Of a stretch of 64,000 nt of DNA, positions 17,075 through 26,485 are shown in pieces; positions within the stretch are counted from its first letter, which is position 1, and every line of letters starts with the position of its first letter. The stretch is from Bacteroides eggerthii (lineage in GTDB: Bacteria; Bacteroidota; Bacteroidia; Bacteroidales; Bacteroidaceae). The stretch lies in contig NZ_CP102258.1 in NCBI RefSeq assembly GCF_025146565.1, positions 3,566,001 to 3,630,000 of the forward strand, written 5' to 3'. Below the pieces are notes generated by a model. The model was not told the origin of the DNA, made no database searches, and saw only the letters and a program-made list of their open reading frames with translations. A program made the position numbers and the translations under genes.

Positions 17075-17136
17075 TGTAATACATAACTGTAAGACAAAAG
17101 TGTTATAAAAAATTGTGCAAATAAGGTACAAATGCT
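17075..17136 (+). repeat. 62-bp direct repeat, copy 2
   Basis: 56 of 62 positions match 15754-15815. The two copies flank the foldback and the 16.5 kb gene. Confidence 0.8.
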
Positions 17137-17352
17137 GGGGGGGAGTGTAAAATAAATTGTGTCATGCTAGTTCATTAGTCTATTATTGATTTTACATATA
17201 CAACATTTTCGGTATTTAATCTGACCTATGGAGAGTAAACGGAACGCAATCAATATTTTTCCTTATGCAATCTATTCCTTTTAAGTAAAATCTCCCATTT
17301 TAAGAAAAAAAGTTGCATGAAATTATTGTATATCTTTCTTCTTTCGTTTGTT

Positions 17353-17424
17353 GTAGGCTCACGCCGCCTGAGTGGGTTATTATGATATAGTTGTATAGTA
17401 TAAATTATTATATAACCTGCCTAC
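17353..17424 (+). ncRNA. Candidate three-way-junction RNA
   Basis: GTAGGC (17353-17358) pairs with GCCTAC (17419-17424). Inside, TCA/TGA closes a short hairpin and GGTTAT (17375-17380) pairs with ATAACC (17412-17417), giving a three-helix junction. A near-consensus -7 box (TATCTTTC) lies about 25 bp upstream. No known family is recognised and no terminator follows. Confidence 0.3.
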
Positions 17425-17678
17425 GGTTGACTCTGCAATTAGGATAGGGCCTCATAATAAAAAGAATACAACTAAAAATTAAATTCTAAATCAGGCACGA
17501 CTTCCCTACAAGATTCAACTATTAAATCCGGATCAAAAACAAAAATCTGAAATAAACTGTATATCATACCGCCGGTTCATCTTCCACACTATCCCAATTT
17601 CCATACTCTTCATTGGTACTGGAGAATATATCAGTGTGGAAAATGTACGGCGGCGATATATTGTGAGTTCAGAAATTG

Positions 17679-17686
17679 TATCTTTG
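17679..17686 (+). promoter_or_regulatory. -7 box for the 17.7 kb gene
   Basis: TATCTTTG, 19 bp before ATG 17705. TTG at 17661 could be a poorly spaced -33. Confidence 0.5.
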
Positions 17687-17704
17687 CTTCAAAATTTGGA
17701 AAGG

Positions 17705-17941
17705 ATGACAGAAAAGGAAATATACCGGTTTGATGAGGAATCGGTGAAAGACATTGTCCGTTGGGCGTTGACAGCACAGTTACCGGAAGAGGCGTATCTT
17801 GGTTCTGAATATATTGCGGATGTACGTGAATATGTAAAGTCAAGTATCCGGGATATAAACCTGCATTATCCGGATCCGTTCTATAATACAGCAATAATCG
17901 GTTTGTACAGGTTGAAAGAGTTTGTGGAAGAAACCGGATAA
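17705..17941 (+). CDS. Small hypothetical protein (78 aa)
   Basis: Start ATG 17705 is chosen because GGAAAGG precedes it and a -7 box sits just upstream; the longer GTG 17636 frame runs through that promoter. The protein is acidic and helical (MTEKEIYRFDEESVKDIVRW). Function unknown. Confidence 0.5.
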   Translation: MTEKEIYRFDEESVKDIVRWALTAQLPEEAYLGSEYIADVREYVKSSIRDINLHYPDPFYNTAIIGLYRLKEFVEETG

Positions 17942-17990
17942 TTCGGTATTGATATCCTGACAGTACTGTAATCGACTTTGACAATCTGTT

Positions 17991-18022
17991 TTTGACCCTT
18001 ATGTCTGAAATCCGTATATTTG
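17991..18022 (+). promoter_or_regulatory. Orphan consensus promoter
   Basis: TTTG at 17991-17994 and TATATTTG at 18015-18022 are separated by 20 bp, an ideal -33/-7 pair. The next 230 bp contain only an 8-codon ORF and then the IS66 remnant, so the original downstream gene was probably displaced. Confidence 0.5.
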
Positions 18023-18239
18023 CCATACTGAAATACTCTACTCAATTATAAACTACTGTCGGTACGCTTTGTCTGTGATAGATAGGGCATACTTTTTTCA
18101 AATCAGCCATACTTATAGATATGATGCATTTAACTGTAGTGATAGAGTAGAACTTTGTCTGGTTACACAAGAATGGTTATCAATTGCTTAACAGGTTTGG
18201 ATAACGTAGCTAAGAATAGAAAAGGAGCACTAGTCTTGA

Positions 18240-18443
18240 ATCCGTAAGCACTGTTTGTTCTGTAGAGACAAAGTGGCGGCTGAGAATATGGCTATAATCT
18301 GCTCCTTGCTTGGCTCATGTAAGGAACGTGGTGTCAATCCCAGAGAGTGGCTGAATGATGTGATAGGCAGACTCCCTTATTATCTGGCTCCCAAATCAGA
18401 CAGAGACTTGAGGGAGCTGCTGCCGGATGTGTGGAGAAAATAA
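18240..18443 (+). pseudogene. IS66-type transposase C-terminal fragment
   Basis: Only the last ~65 codons of an IS66 TnpC-like transposase remain. CLFCRDKVAAEN, then ICSLLGSCKERGVNPREWLN, is the typical C-terminal segment. An in-frame stop at 18237 closes the frame upstream, and the DDE core is missing. It belongs to the IS66 remnant ending at 18607. Confidence 0.8.
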
Positions 18444-18465
18444 TCGGGACAGTTCCGGGAAAATG

Positions 18466-18607
18466 CAGGAATAAACGGGAAAAAGCGAGACTGACACTCA
18501 ATAACAACCCTGAGATAAGTTAGTATATGAAAATTGAGATGCACTTACAATGGAGGGCATCCCACTGAAAAATCGAATGCACAAGATGTAGTTGAGCAGT
18601 CGCTTAC
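18466..18607 (+). repeat. 142-bp IS66 right-end repeat, copy 1
   Basis: Same length and about 92% identical to 45606-45747 (11 substitutions, no gaps). Confidence 0.85.
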
Positions 18608-18693
18608 CGTTTAATAATGTAATAAATGTACTAGAAAATGTAACGTAGGTATCAACATATGTTACAAATAGCAAAATATTTGTATCGTTATAA

Positions 18694-18725
18694 TTTGGGT
18701 TGTTTAGTATTAATTATTTCCTTTG
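18694..18725 (+). promoter_or_regulatory. Promoter of the xylan PUL (susC)
   Basis: TTTG (18694-18697) and TTCCTTTG (18718-18725) are 20 bp apart; the -7 box has one mismatch to TAnnTTTG. The leader to ATG 18843 is about 110 nt, typical of susC transcripts. The whole control region is only 235 bp from the IS66 end. Confidence 0.6.
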
Positions 18726-18842
18726 CACAAAATAACATTTATTGTTTAACCTATTCAAAATAATAGCATATGAAAACATAAAAAGAACCTTAATGAGTCT
18801 ACACTTTGATTTAACATTTTAATTCAATTAAAACTTTTTTTT

Positions 18843-21800
18843 ATGAAATGCACAACTTATTATTTTAGGCCTTTGGGGCTATTATTGTTACTCTGCCTGA
18901 TACCTCTGTGCAGTATTGCTCAGAATATCATGGTAAAGGGTATTGTGAAAGATAATTTCGGTGAACCGGTTATTGGCGCCAACGTAACAGAAAAAGGAAC
19001 AACCAATGGTATGATAACCGATTTGGACGGAAACTTCTCGTTGACTGTACAGAAAAACGCAACTTTAGTAATTTCTTATATCGGATATGTAACACAAGAA
19101 ATTGCCGTTAAAGGAAATGCAAATCTCAACATTACATTAAAAGAAGACTCCAAAGCATTGGAGGAAGTGGTTGTTATCGGTTACGGTACAGCGCGAAAAT
19201 CAGATGTAACAGGTTCTATTGCATCAGTAGGTGGCGATAAACTACGCGAAATGCCGGCAACGAATATCACATACGCTTTACAAAATCGTATAGCCGGTGT
19301 GGATATGGCACAGACATCCTCACAACCTGGTGCTACGATGCAGATTCGTATCCGCGGTACCCGTTCTCTGACAGCTTCCAACGACCCGTTAGTTGTATTG
19401 GACGGTATTCCTTTCATGGGAAACTTGTCTGATATCAACCCCGGTGACATTAAAAGTATGGATATTCTGAAGGATGCTTCTTCTACAGCCATTTACGGTT
19501 CACGCGGTGCTAATGGTGTTATTTTAATCACAACAAACAAAGGTACACAAGGTACTCCTGCCAAGTTTACGTATAATGGCTATGTAGGCGCCAAGACCGT
19601 ATTCTCCAAATATCCGATGATGGACGGCAAGAAGTTTGCTGAAATGCGTAAATATGCAGGCAAATTCGAGAATTCATTAGATGAATCAGATGATGTAAAC
19701 ACAGACTGGCAGGACTTGATGTTCCGTACCGGTATGGTTACTAGTCATGATGTAAATGTAGCCGGTGGCACGAATAATGGTAGCTACAGTTTTGGCGCCG
19801 CCTATTATAAGGATCAAGGCGTAGTTCCCACCCAGAATTACACTCGCTATTCAGTTCGCGGCTCATTCGACCAAGGCGTAGGTAAATATTTCCGTTTCGG
19901 ATTAGCTACAAACACTAATTATAATGTAACAAAAGGTCAAAATATCGGTCTTTACAACACACTGGCAACTTCTCCGATTGCCAATCCGTACAACGAAGAC
20001 GGAAGCCTGAAGAGAACCGTAAAACTCAACAGCCAGGACGAACATTTCGTTATAACACGCGATGTTGTAGAAAGCCTTGAAGATACGTGGCTGAACGAAC
20101 AGATAGGTTTCGGTACTTACAATAATCTTTTTGCCGAGGTACAATGCCCATGGATTAAAGGTTTGAAGTACCGCGTTAATTTAGGCTTGAATTACCGCTC
20201 TACTAAAGGTGGAACATTTCAAGGTGAAGGTGTAAACAGTACAACAGTCGACGCTCCTTCTACAGCCTCTTTGACACACACTGAAACAACCAACTGGGCT
20301 ATAGAAAATATGATAACCTATGACCGTACATTTGGTAAGCATCAACTGAATGTGGTAGGTATGTACTCAGCTGAAGAAACTGTTTACACAAAATCTAACA
20401 TTGCAGCATTGGACATTCCAGCAGGATACTTGCAATACTATAATTTAGGTCGTGCAGAAGGTGCTATCACCGTCAATCCGGACAATTGGAATTATCAGAA
20501 AAGCGGTTTGATGTCGTATATGGGACGTGTCATGTATACATACGACAACCGTTACATGTTTATGGCAACTGTACGTTCTGATGCATCTTCACGCTTGGCC
20601 AAAGGCCACCAGTGGCACACTTATCCTGCCGTATCCGCGGGTTGGAATATCAGACAGGAATCATTTATGGATGGCATCGAATGGCTGGATATCCTGAAAG
20701 TACGCGTAGGTTACGGACAAACCTCCAACCAGGCCGTAGATCCGTATTCTACTTGGGGAAAATTGTCTACCCGTCCTTACAACTTCGGTCCTACAGGCTA
20801 TGCTACAGGTTATTATGTTTCCGCATTGCCTAACTACGAATTAGGTTGGGAGTACTCTTCAACTTGGAACTTCGGTCTTGATTTCACATTATTCGGCGGT
20901 CGTCTGTCCGGTACATTAGAATACTACACACAGAAGACATCTGATTTGCTCCAAAATGTCAACTTACCTTCAACAGCCGGTGTAAGTAACTACATGGGTA
21001 ATGTTGGAAAGACTGAAAATAAAGGTTTTGAACTTACCTTGAATGGAACCATCCTCGACAACTATAACGGTTGGACGTGGGATGCCAGCATCAACCTCGC
21101 CGCTAACCGCAACAAACTGACCGAACTTGCTTCGGGAGCCGACCGCGATGAAGGCAATAGCTGGTTTGTGGGTCATCCTATTGATGCAATCTATGATTAC
21201 GAAAAGATAGGCTTATGGCAAGAAGGCGATCCTTATCTTGATATCTTGGAACCGGGTGGAAACGTTGGTATGATTAAAGTGAAATATACCGGTGAATACA
21301 ATGAAGACGGTACGCCTGTACGCCAGATTGGTCCTGACGACCGCCAAATCATCAGTTTAGAGCCTAAATTCACAGGTGGTTTCAGTACGCGCGTTGCTTA
21401 TAAAGGCTTCGATTTGAATGTTATCACAGCATTCAGATACGGCGGCAAACTGATTAGTACATTACATCACGCCGGCGGTTATCTGAACATGCTGACAGGT
21501 CGTCGTGGTAACGTAGATGTAGACTATTGGACCGAAGAAAACACCGATGCCAAATATCCGAAACCGGGCGGCATTCAGAGTGGTGATAATCCTAAATACG
21601 GTAGTACATTAGGTTTCTTCGACGGCTCCTACTGGAAAGTCCGCAACATCTCTTTAGGTTATAAATTCGATCATCATAAATGGTTAAAGGACTTCGGTAT
21701 CCAAAGTTTGCGCGCTTACGTGACAATACAGAATCCGTTCGTTATCTGTTCTCCTTTCCACAAGGAAACAGGTCTAGATCCGGAAACCAACTCTTATGGA

Positions 21801-21905
21801 AATGAAAATTCAGCTACGGCCGCCTTCCAAAGACGTTTCTTGACAGTAGGAACAAATTCTCCTTCCACACGTAATTATTTATTCGGCATTAACTTGACAT
21901 TCTAA
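18843..21905 (+). CDS. SusC-like TonB-dependent outer-membrane oligosaccharide transporter
   Basis: A 1020-residue outer-membrane importer that moves glycan oligomers into the periplasm with energy from TonB. A signal peptide covers residues 1-26 (ending CSIAQ). A carboxypeptidase-regulatory-like beta domain follows (VKGIVKDNFGEPVIGANVTE), then the SusC signature VVVIGYGTARKSDVTGSI at the plug start, ILKDASSTAIYGSRGANGVI in the plug, and a barrel ending in GINLTF. The STN domain is absent, so it is not an anti-sigma-linked type. It pairs with SusD 17 bp downstream. The GH115/GH67 genes point to acidic xylo-oligosaccharides as substrate (inference). Confidence 0.95.
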   Translation: MKCTTYYFRPLGLLLLLCLIPLCSIAQNIMVKGIVKDNFGEPVIGANVTEKGTTNGMITDLDGNFSLTVQKNATLVISYIGYVTQEIAVKGNANLNITLKEDSKALEEVVVIGYGTARKSDVTGSIASVGGDKLREMPATNITYALQNRIAGVDMAQTSSQPGATMQIRIRGTRSLTASNDPLVVLDGIPFMGNLSDINPGDIKSMDILKDASSTAIYGSRGANGVILITTNKGTQGTPAKFTYNGYVGAKTVFSKYPMMDGKKFAEMRKYAGKFENSLDESDDVNTDWQDLMFRTGMVTSHDVNVAGGTNNGSYSFGAAYYKDQGVVPTQNYTRYSVRGSFDQGVGKYFRFGLATNTNYNVTKGQNIGLYNTLATSPIANPYNEDGSLKRTVKLNSQDEHFVITRDVVESLEDTWLNEQIGFGTYNNLFAEVQCPWIKGLKYRVNLGLNYRSTKGGTFQGEGVNSTTVDAPSTASLTHTETTNWAIENMITYDRTFGKHQLNVVGMYSAEETVYTKSNIAALDIPAGYLQYYNLGRAEGAITVNPDNWNYQKSGLMSYMGRVMYTYDNRYMFMATVRSDASSRLAKGHQWHTYPAVSAGWNIRQESFMDGIEWLDILKVRVGYGQTSNQAVDPYSTWGKLSTRPYNFGPTGYATGYYVSALPNYELGWEYSSTWNFGLDFTLFGGRLSGTLEYYTQKTSDLLQNVNLPSTAGVSNYMGNVGKTENKGFELTLNGTILDNYNGWTWDASINLAANRNKLTELASGADRDEGNSWFVGHPIDAIYDYEKIGLWQEGDPYLDILEPGGNVGMIKVKYTGEYNEDGTPVRQIGPDDRQIISLEPKFTGGFSTRVAYKGFDLNVITAFRYGGKLISTLHHAGGYLNMLTGRRGNVDVDYWTEENTDAKYPKPGGIQSGDNPKYGSTLGFFDGSYWKVRNISLGYKFDHHKWLKDFGIQSLRAYVTIQNPFVICSPFHKETGLDPETNSYGNENSATAAFQRRFLTVGTNSPSTRNYLFGINLTF

Positions 21906-21922
21906 TTAAGCTTTGAAAAACT

Positions 21923-23917
21923 ATGAAACCAATATTAACAAATATAAGAGTTCTAGGAACTACGGCACTGGCACTGATCTTTGCAACTTCTTGCTCGGAT
22001 ATTCTAGACGAACAGCCACGTAGTATTTATGAACCTACTTTCTTCCAAACAGAACGAGGTGTAGAAGGTGGTATAACCGCCATGTATTCGAATTTGCGTA
22101 ATCTCTACGGACAGGCTTATTATTACAACGCTTGCCTGACAGGTACGGACGAAGCTACTTGGGGACAATCGGCCGACGGTAACTTCAAAGACGCAGACCT
22201 GTCTGGGGTGGGAAGTCTGACTGCAAGTAGTAGCCGTTCAGATGCCCTGTGGGGAAGTACTTTCCCAAATATCAATACCGCTAACGGCATAATCGAGAAT
22301 GGAACAGCTGTAGGCGTTTCAGCACCTTTGCTTGCCGAAGCACATTTCTTCCGCGGTATGGACTATTTCATGTTAGTGCAAACATTCGGTGGCGTCCCTC
22401 TGGATCTAGGTGCAGGCGAATTGAAGTTCAACACTTCCACTTCCCGTACATCAATGCGCAACACAGTTCCCGAAGTATATACCAAAGCTATTTTCCCTGA
22501 TTTGAAAACGGCTGTTGCCGATTTACCGGACAATCCTCGTGTAACAGGTGGAGTAACTAAAACCGTAGCGCGCTTGTACTTGTCTAAAGCATACTTGACG
22601 TACGGTTGGTGGTTGGAAAACCCCAATGATATTCCAACATATCCGGAATGTGAACGTACAGACCCTGACGGACACGATGCAGCATGGTATTATCAGCAAG
22701 CTTATGATATTGCAACTGAAGCTATTGACAATCCTGGCCCATATGGTTTGATGGAAAGTTTCTACCAAGTTAACGCCGGCCCATACGATCGTAACAAAGA
22801 AATTTTGCTGTATGCCGATCATACTCAAGAAGATGAGTATTACAATGGTGGTAGCATATTTAGTGATAATAATTCAGGGGGTGCTCCTAATAATTTTGCA
22901 GGTTGGATGATGAATTGGAACTACACAGACATCCAAGCTAAAGACAAAGATGGTAATACTATTTCACCCGTAATTCGTGTCGCAGAACAAGCCTATGGCC
23001 GCCCATGGACTCGTATGGCTCCTCCTCATGGTGTATTCACAAAAACGTTTAAGGATAAAGCCAAAGATTCCCGCTACGACGGAACATTTACAACTGTTTA
23101 CCGCGGTAACTGGTCTACAAATGGAAAAGATTGGACAACTGTTATAGGAGCTAATGACATGGAAGTAACTGAAGGAGAACCGTTATTAAAGTTCCTCTCT
23201 GAAGATGATCCTAGCATACAATATCCTCCCGCTTATGACCCAACGTACGAAGGCGAAGACAAAACTACAAGGTTTGCAGGAAAGAGCAACACTGGAGCAG
23301 GAGTTATAGTAGGATACAGTTATTATGTAATGGGACCCAGTGCAATCAGCCGCCGCGTATATCCAGGTCTTTGGAAACTCGGTCCCTATCGTACAGATAA
23401 CGGCGACGGGCCAGGTATACCAAATGCAGGTAGTACACGTCCATACAATATTGCCAAGTTCTCCGAGCTTTACCTTATTGCAGCAGAAGCGGCAGTAAAA
23501 GGTGCAACAACTAAGCCTGATAAGAATGCGCGTGAATTAGTTAATGTTTTACGCGATCGTGCTGGAAAATGGACATTCAGTAATGCAGAAAACAAAGAAA
23601 TGGACGAGGACTATGGTTCTCAATTAACAGCTGAAACTCCGGCAACAATTGACATCAATTTCATCCTAGATGAACGTTCACGTGAATACTTCGGTGAAGG
23701 TTATCGTTGGTTCGATCTTGTTCGTACACAAAAATGGAACGAATATGCCGACGAATATCAGATTTGCGGAACGGAGAAAGGAGATCGCGAAATCAAGACT
23801 TACACTCGTACCATCAAACCCGGACATTATCTGCGCCCGATCCCGCAAGGACAACTTGACGGTATGGAAATGAGTGCTGACGAAAAGAAGAACTATCAAA
23901 ATCCCGAATATAGATAA
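21923..23917 (+). CDS. SusD-like outer-membrane glycan-binding lipoprotein
   Basis: A 664-residue SusD/RagB protein. The signal ends in the lipobox FATSC followed by SDILDEQPRS, typical of SusD N-termini. The helical TPR-like part includes LLAEAHFFRGMDYFMLVQTF, and the C-terminal segment has FILDERSREYFGEGYRWFDL, the hallmark SusD ending. It should form a lid on the SusC barrel and capture substrate. It is somewhat longer than average SusD proteins, with insertions near 290-420. It is co-transcribed with SusC and followed by a hairpin that may lower expression of the enzymes downstream. Confidence 0.95.
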   Translation: MKPILTNIRVLGTTALALIFATSCSDILDEQPRSIYEPTFFQTERGVEGGITAMYSNLRNLYGQAYYYNACLTGTDEATWGQSADGNFKDADLSGVGSLTASSSRSDALWGSTFPNINTANGIIENGTAVGVSAPLLAEAHFFRGMDYFMLVQTFGGVPLDLGAGELKFNTSTSRTSMRNTVPEVYTKAIFPDLKTAVADLPDNPRVTGGVTKTVARLYLSKAYLTYGWWLENPNDIPTYPECERTDPDGHDAAWYYQQAYDIATEAIDNPGPYGLMESFYQVNAGPYDRNKEILLYADHTQEDEYYNGGSIFSDNNSGGAPNNFAGWMMNWNYTDIQAKDKDGNTISPVIRVAEQAYGRPWTRMAPPHGVFTKTFKDKAKDSRYDGTFTTVYRGNWSTNGKDWTTVIGANDMEVTEGEPLLKFLSEDDPSIQYPPAYDPTYEGEDKTTRFAGKSNTGAGVIVGYSYYVMGPSAISRRVYPGLWKLGPYRTDNGDGPGIPNAGSTRPYNIAKFSELYLIAAEAAVKGATTKPDKNARELVNVLRDRAGKWTFSNAENKEMDEDYGSQLTAETPATIDINFILDERSREYFGEGYRWFDLVRTQKWNEYADEYQICGTEKGDREIKTYTRTIKPGHYLRPIPQGQLDGMEMSADEKKNYQNPEYR

Positions 23918-23958
23918 ATTGTCTTATTTAGGGTAAGTTAGCAATAGGTATTCATCAG

Positions 23959-24001
23959 AACCGTTTGTAGATGTCCCAAGGTATCTGCAAGCGGTTTTTT
24001 T
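23959..24001 (+). terminator. Hairpin between susD and the GH115 gene (attenuator)
   Basis: AACCGTTTGTAGAT (23959-23972) pairs with ATCTGCAAGCGGTT (with G-T wobbles), then seven T. It lies inside the operon, 16 bp before the next start, so partial termination is likely. Confidence 0.75.
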
Positions 24002-24017
24002 GTAAAATATTCATATT

Positions 24018-26477
24018 ATGAGAAATAGTAGTTTTTGTATTATTCTATTTTTAGCAAGTATCTGTTGGGAGCTACCTGTAAAAGCTGCAGAACGTTTCAT
24101 AGCCAATGATGCTGTCGGTTTCAAATGGATACAAAAAGAGAAATCTTATCCGATACTGATAGATAGCGAGGAACATAAAGGAGTGCTTCGCGCCATTACT
24201 AATCTGCAAACAGATGCACACGCTGTAACCGGTGTAACCCCAAAAATAACAAACTCCATAACTGACAAGCAGCTATTGATTATCGGTTCAATTGACCGTA
24301 GTAGCTGGATAAAGCAACTGATGTCATCGGGAAAAATCCCGGCCGATGAATTAAAAGGGAAGCATGAAAAGTATATCCTATGCACAATCAAACAACCATT
24401 TGAAGGAGTGGAAGAAGCTGTAGTAATTGCAGGCAGCGACAAGCGAGGCACTATCTATGGTATCTATGAGCTGTCTTCTCAAATAGGTGTATCCCCCTGG
24501 TACTATTGGGCAGACGTTCCCGTAAAACACAGCGACAATATCTCAATTCTTCCGGGTAGCTATACAGACGGAGAACCTGCCATAGAATATCGGGGTATTT
24601 TCCTGAATGATGAATGGCCGTCATTAGGCAACTGGGCACAAAAGGCATTCGGCGGTTTCAATAGCCGGTTCTATGAAAAAGTATTTGAACTCATACTCCG
24701 CCTGAGAGGAAACTTCATGTGGCCTGCCATGTGGAACAGCGCCTTCTACGACGATGATGCACAAAACGGAGTACTGGCAGACGAAATGGGAATCGTAATG
24801 GGAACTTCCCACCACGAACCTATGGGATTAGCTCAACAAGACTGGAAGCGTCGCGGAACAGGCGCCTGGGATTATACCCAAAATGCCACCGTACTCCGGG
24901 ATTTCTGGACAAAAGGAATGGAACGTTGTAAAGATTGGGAGTCTGTAATTACCATAGGTATGCGCGGAGATGGCGATATGCCGATGAGCAAAGATGCCAA
25001 TATTGATCTATTACAGAATATTGTCAAAGACCAACGTAAAATCATAACTAAAGTTACAGGCAAGAAGATTTCCGCAACTCCTCAAGTATGGGCACTATAT
25101 AAAGAAGTACAAGAGTATTACGACAAGGGGATGCGTGTCCCTGATGACATCACATTATTGCTTTGCGATGACAATTGGGGCAATGTAAGAAAACTGCCTT
25201 CATTAACAGATAAACCCCGTAAAGGTGGCTATGGTATGTATTACCACTTTGACTATGTAGGTGGCCCCAGAAACTACAAATGGCTGAACTGCAACCAGGT
25301 AGAGCGCGTATGGGAACAAATGAACCTTTGCTATGAATACGGCGTCAAGAAGCTTTGGATTGTAAATGTAGGTGATTTGAAGCCTATGGAATACCCTATC
25401 CAGTTTTTCCTTGATATGGCTTGGCGGCCTGAAGCATTCACTCCTACGAATATATTCGACCATACCATAGCCTTTGCAGCACAGCAGTTCGGCGAGGAAC
25501 ATGCCGAAGAAATAGCGGACATCATCAAGCTCTACAGTAAATATGCACGTAGAGTCACTCCCGAACTTCTGAATGCAAAAACATATCAGTTCAACTATGA
25601 CGAGTGGCCTACTGTCGTCAGGGAGTGGAACAACTTGGAGCTTCGTGCCTTGAGAGTCTATCAGGAGCTTGATCCCCGTTGGTACGATGCTTACGAAGAA
25701 CTCGTCCTGTTCCCTATTCAGGCTATGCAGAATGTCTACGAGATGTACTACTCCGTAGCCATGAACGCTAAAGCTGAATCCCCGGCCGAAATCAACCGTT
25801 GGGCGAAGCGCATCGAGGAATTGTATAAGAGAGATTCCTTACTATGCTCCCATTATCATCATGAGATTGCAAACGGGAAATGGGATCATATGATGGATCA
25901 GGTACATATCGGGTACACCTATTGGCAACAACCGGAAACACAAATTATGCCTAAAGTGAGAAAATCCGAAGGCACAGCTTACCTTTGCCATAAGGAAGCC
26001 GACGGATATATTTCTATAGAGGCCGGAAATTTCAAAACCAATCACAAAGCCACCGTCATCCCCGACCTCGGCAAGACAGAATGTGCCGTCACCACTTTAC
26101 CCGCTTCCGCAACTCCGGACAATGCTTATGTAGAGTACGAACTCAAGACCGTATCTTCGGGTACGGCAAAACTAAGTATTTTGCTTGCCCCTACCCTCAA
26201 CTTCAATGCAAACAAGGGACTATGTTTTGCTATTAGTGTAGACGGCAGTCAGGAACAGATCATTAATTTCAACGGCCATTATGACGGAAGGCTCGGACCA
26301 TGGCAGGCCGCCAGCATTATCAAGACAAATACGAAAGTCGATTTCGGGAAAGCCGGCAGACACATCCTTCGTTTCAGATTTGTAGATCCGGGTATCGTTA
26401 TGGAGAAAATTCTTATAGACTTCGGTGGTCTAAGACCAGCATACCTCGGGGCTCCCTCCTCTAAACTAATTAAATAA
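24018..26477 (+). CDS. GH115 xylan alpha-1,2-glucuronidase
   Basis: An 819-residue secreted enzyme with an N-terminal signal peptide (to about residue 23, PVKAA). The GH115 fold is indicated by YRGIFLNDEWPSLGNWA, LRLRGNFMWPAMWNSAFYDD, GTSHHEPMGLAQQDWKRRGT, LLLCDDNWGNVRKLP and YHFDYVGGPRNYKWLN, followed by a C-terminal beta domain with the family ending FGGLRPAYLGAP. GH115 enzymes remove (4-O-methyl)glucuronic acid from internal or terminal xylose of glucuronoxylan. No lipobox, so periplasmic or secreted. The GH67 gene follows 8 bp later. Confidence 0.93.
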   Translation: MRNSSFCIILFLASICWELPVKAAERFIANDAVGFKWIQKEKSYPILIDSEEHKGVLRAITNLQTDAHAVTGVTPKITNSITDKQLLIIGSIDRSSWIKQLMSSGKIPADELKGKHEKYILCTIKQPFEGVEEAVVIAGSDKRGTIYGIYELSSQIGVSPWYYWADVPVKHSDNISILPGSYTDGEPAIEYRGIFLNDEWPSLGNWAQKAFGGFNSRFYEKVFELILRLRGNFMWPAMWNSAFYDDDAQNGVLADEMGIVMGTSHHEPMGLAQQDWKRRGTGAWDYTQNATVLRDFWTKGMERCKDWESVITIGMRGDGDMPMSKDANIDLLQNIVKDQRKIITKVTGKKISATPQVWALYKEVQEYYDKGMRVPDDITLLLCDDNWGNVRKLPSLTDKPRKGGYGMYYHFDYVGGPRNYKWLNCNQVERVWEQMNLCYEYGVKKLWIVNVGDLKPMEYPIQFFLDMAWRPEAFTPTNIFDHTIAFAAQQFGEEHAEEIADIIKLYSKYARRVTPELLNAKTYQFNYDEWPTVVREWNNLELRALRVYQELDPRWYDAYEELVLFPIQAMQNVYEMYYSVAMNAKAESPAEINRWAKRIEELYKRDSLLCSHYHHEIANGKWDHMMDQVHIGYTYWQQPETQIMPKVRKSEGTAYLCHKEADGYISIEAGNFKTNHKATVIPDLGKTECAVTTLPASATPDNAYVEYELKTVSSGTAKLSILLAPTLNFNANKGLCFAISVDGSQEQIINFNGHYDGRLGPWQAASIIKTNTKVDFGKAGRHILRFRFVDPGIVMEKILIDFGGLRPAYLGAPSSKLIK

Positions 26478-26485
26478 ATACCTAT

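Larger units (their letters stand above)
16819..17704. other. Non-coding segment with a 62-bp repeat and a candidate RNA
   Basis: Apart from the second 62-bp repeat (17075-17136) and the three-way-junction candidate (17353-17424), nothing is recognised. The region is AT-rich with many stops in all frames. Confidence 0.5.
18240..18607 (+). mobile_element. IS66-type remnant 1 (right part)
   Basis: TnpC tail plus the right terminus, which ends GCAGTCGCTTAC. Reversed, this begins GTAAGCGACTG, like the left terminus at 29159 (GTAAGCGCCTG). The last 142 bp match 45606-45747 at 131 of 142 positions. It lies immediately upstream of the PUL. Confidence 0.75.

Noticed and set aside
18466..18607. 142-bp repeat as an att site of a second integrative element
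   Set aside because: The terminal CGCTTAC and the adjacent TnpC tail show that it is an IS66 end; no tRNA sequence is present.
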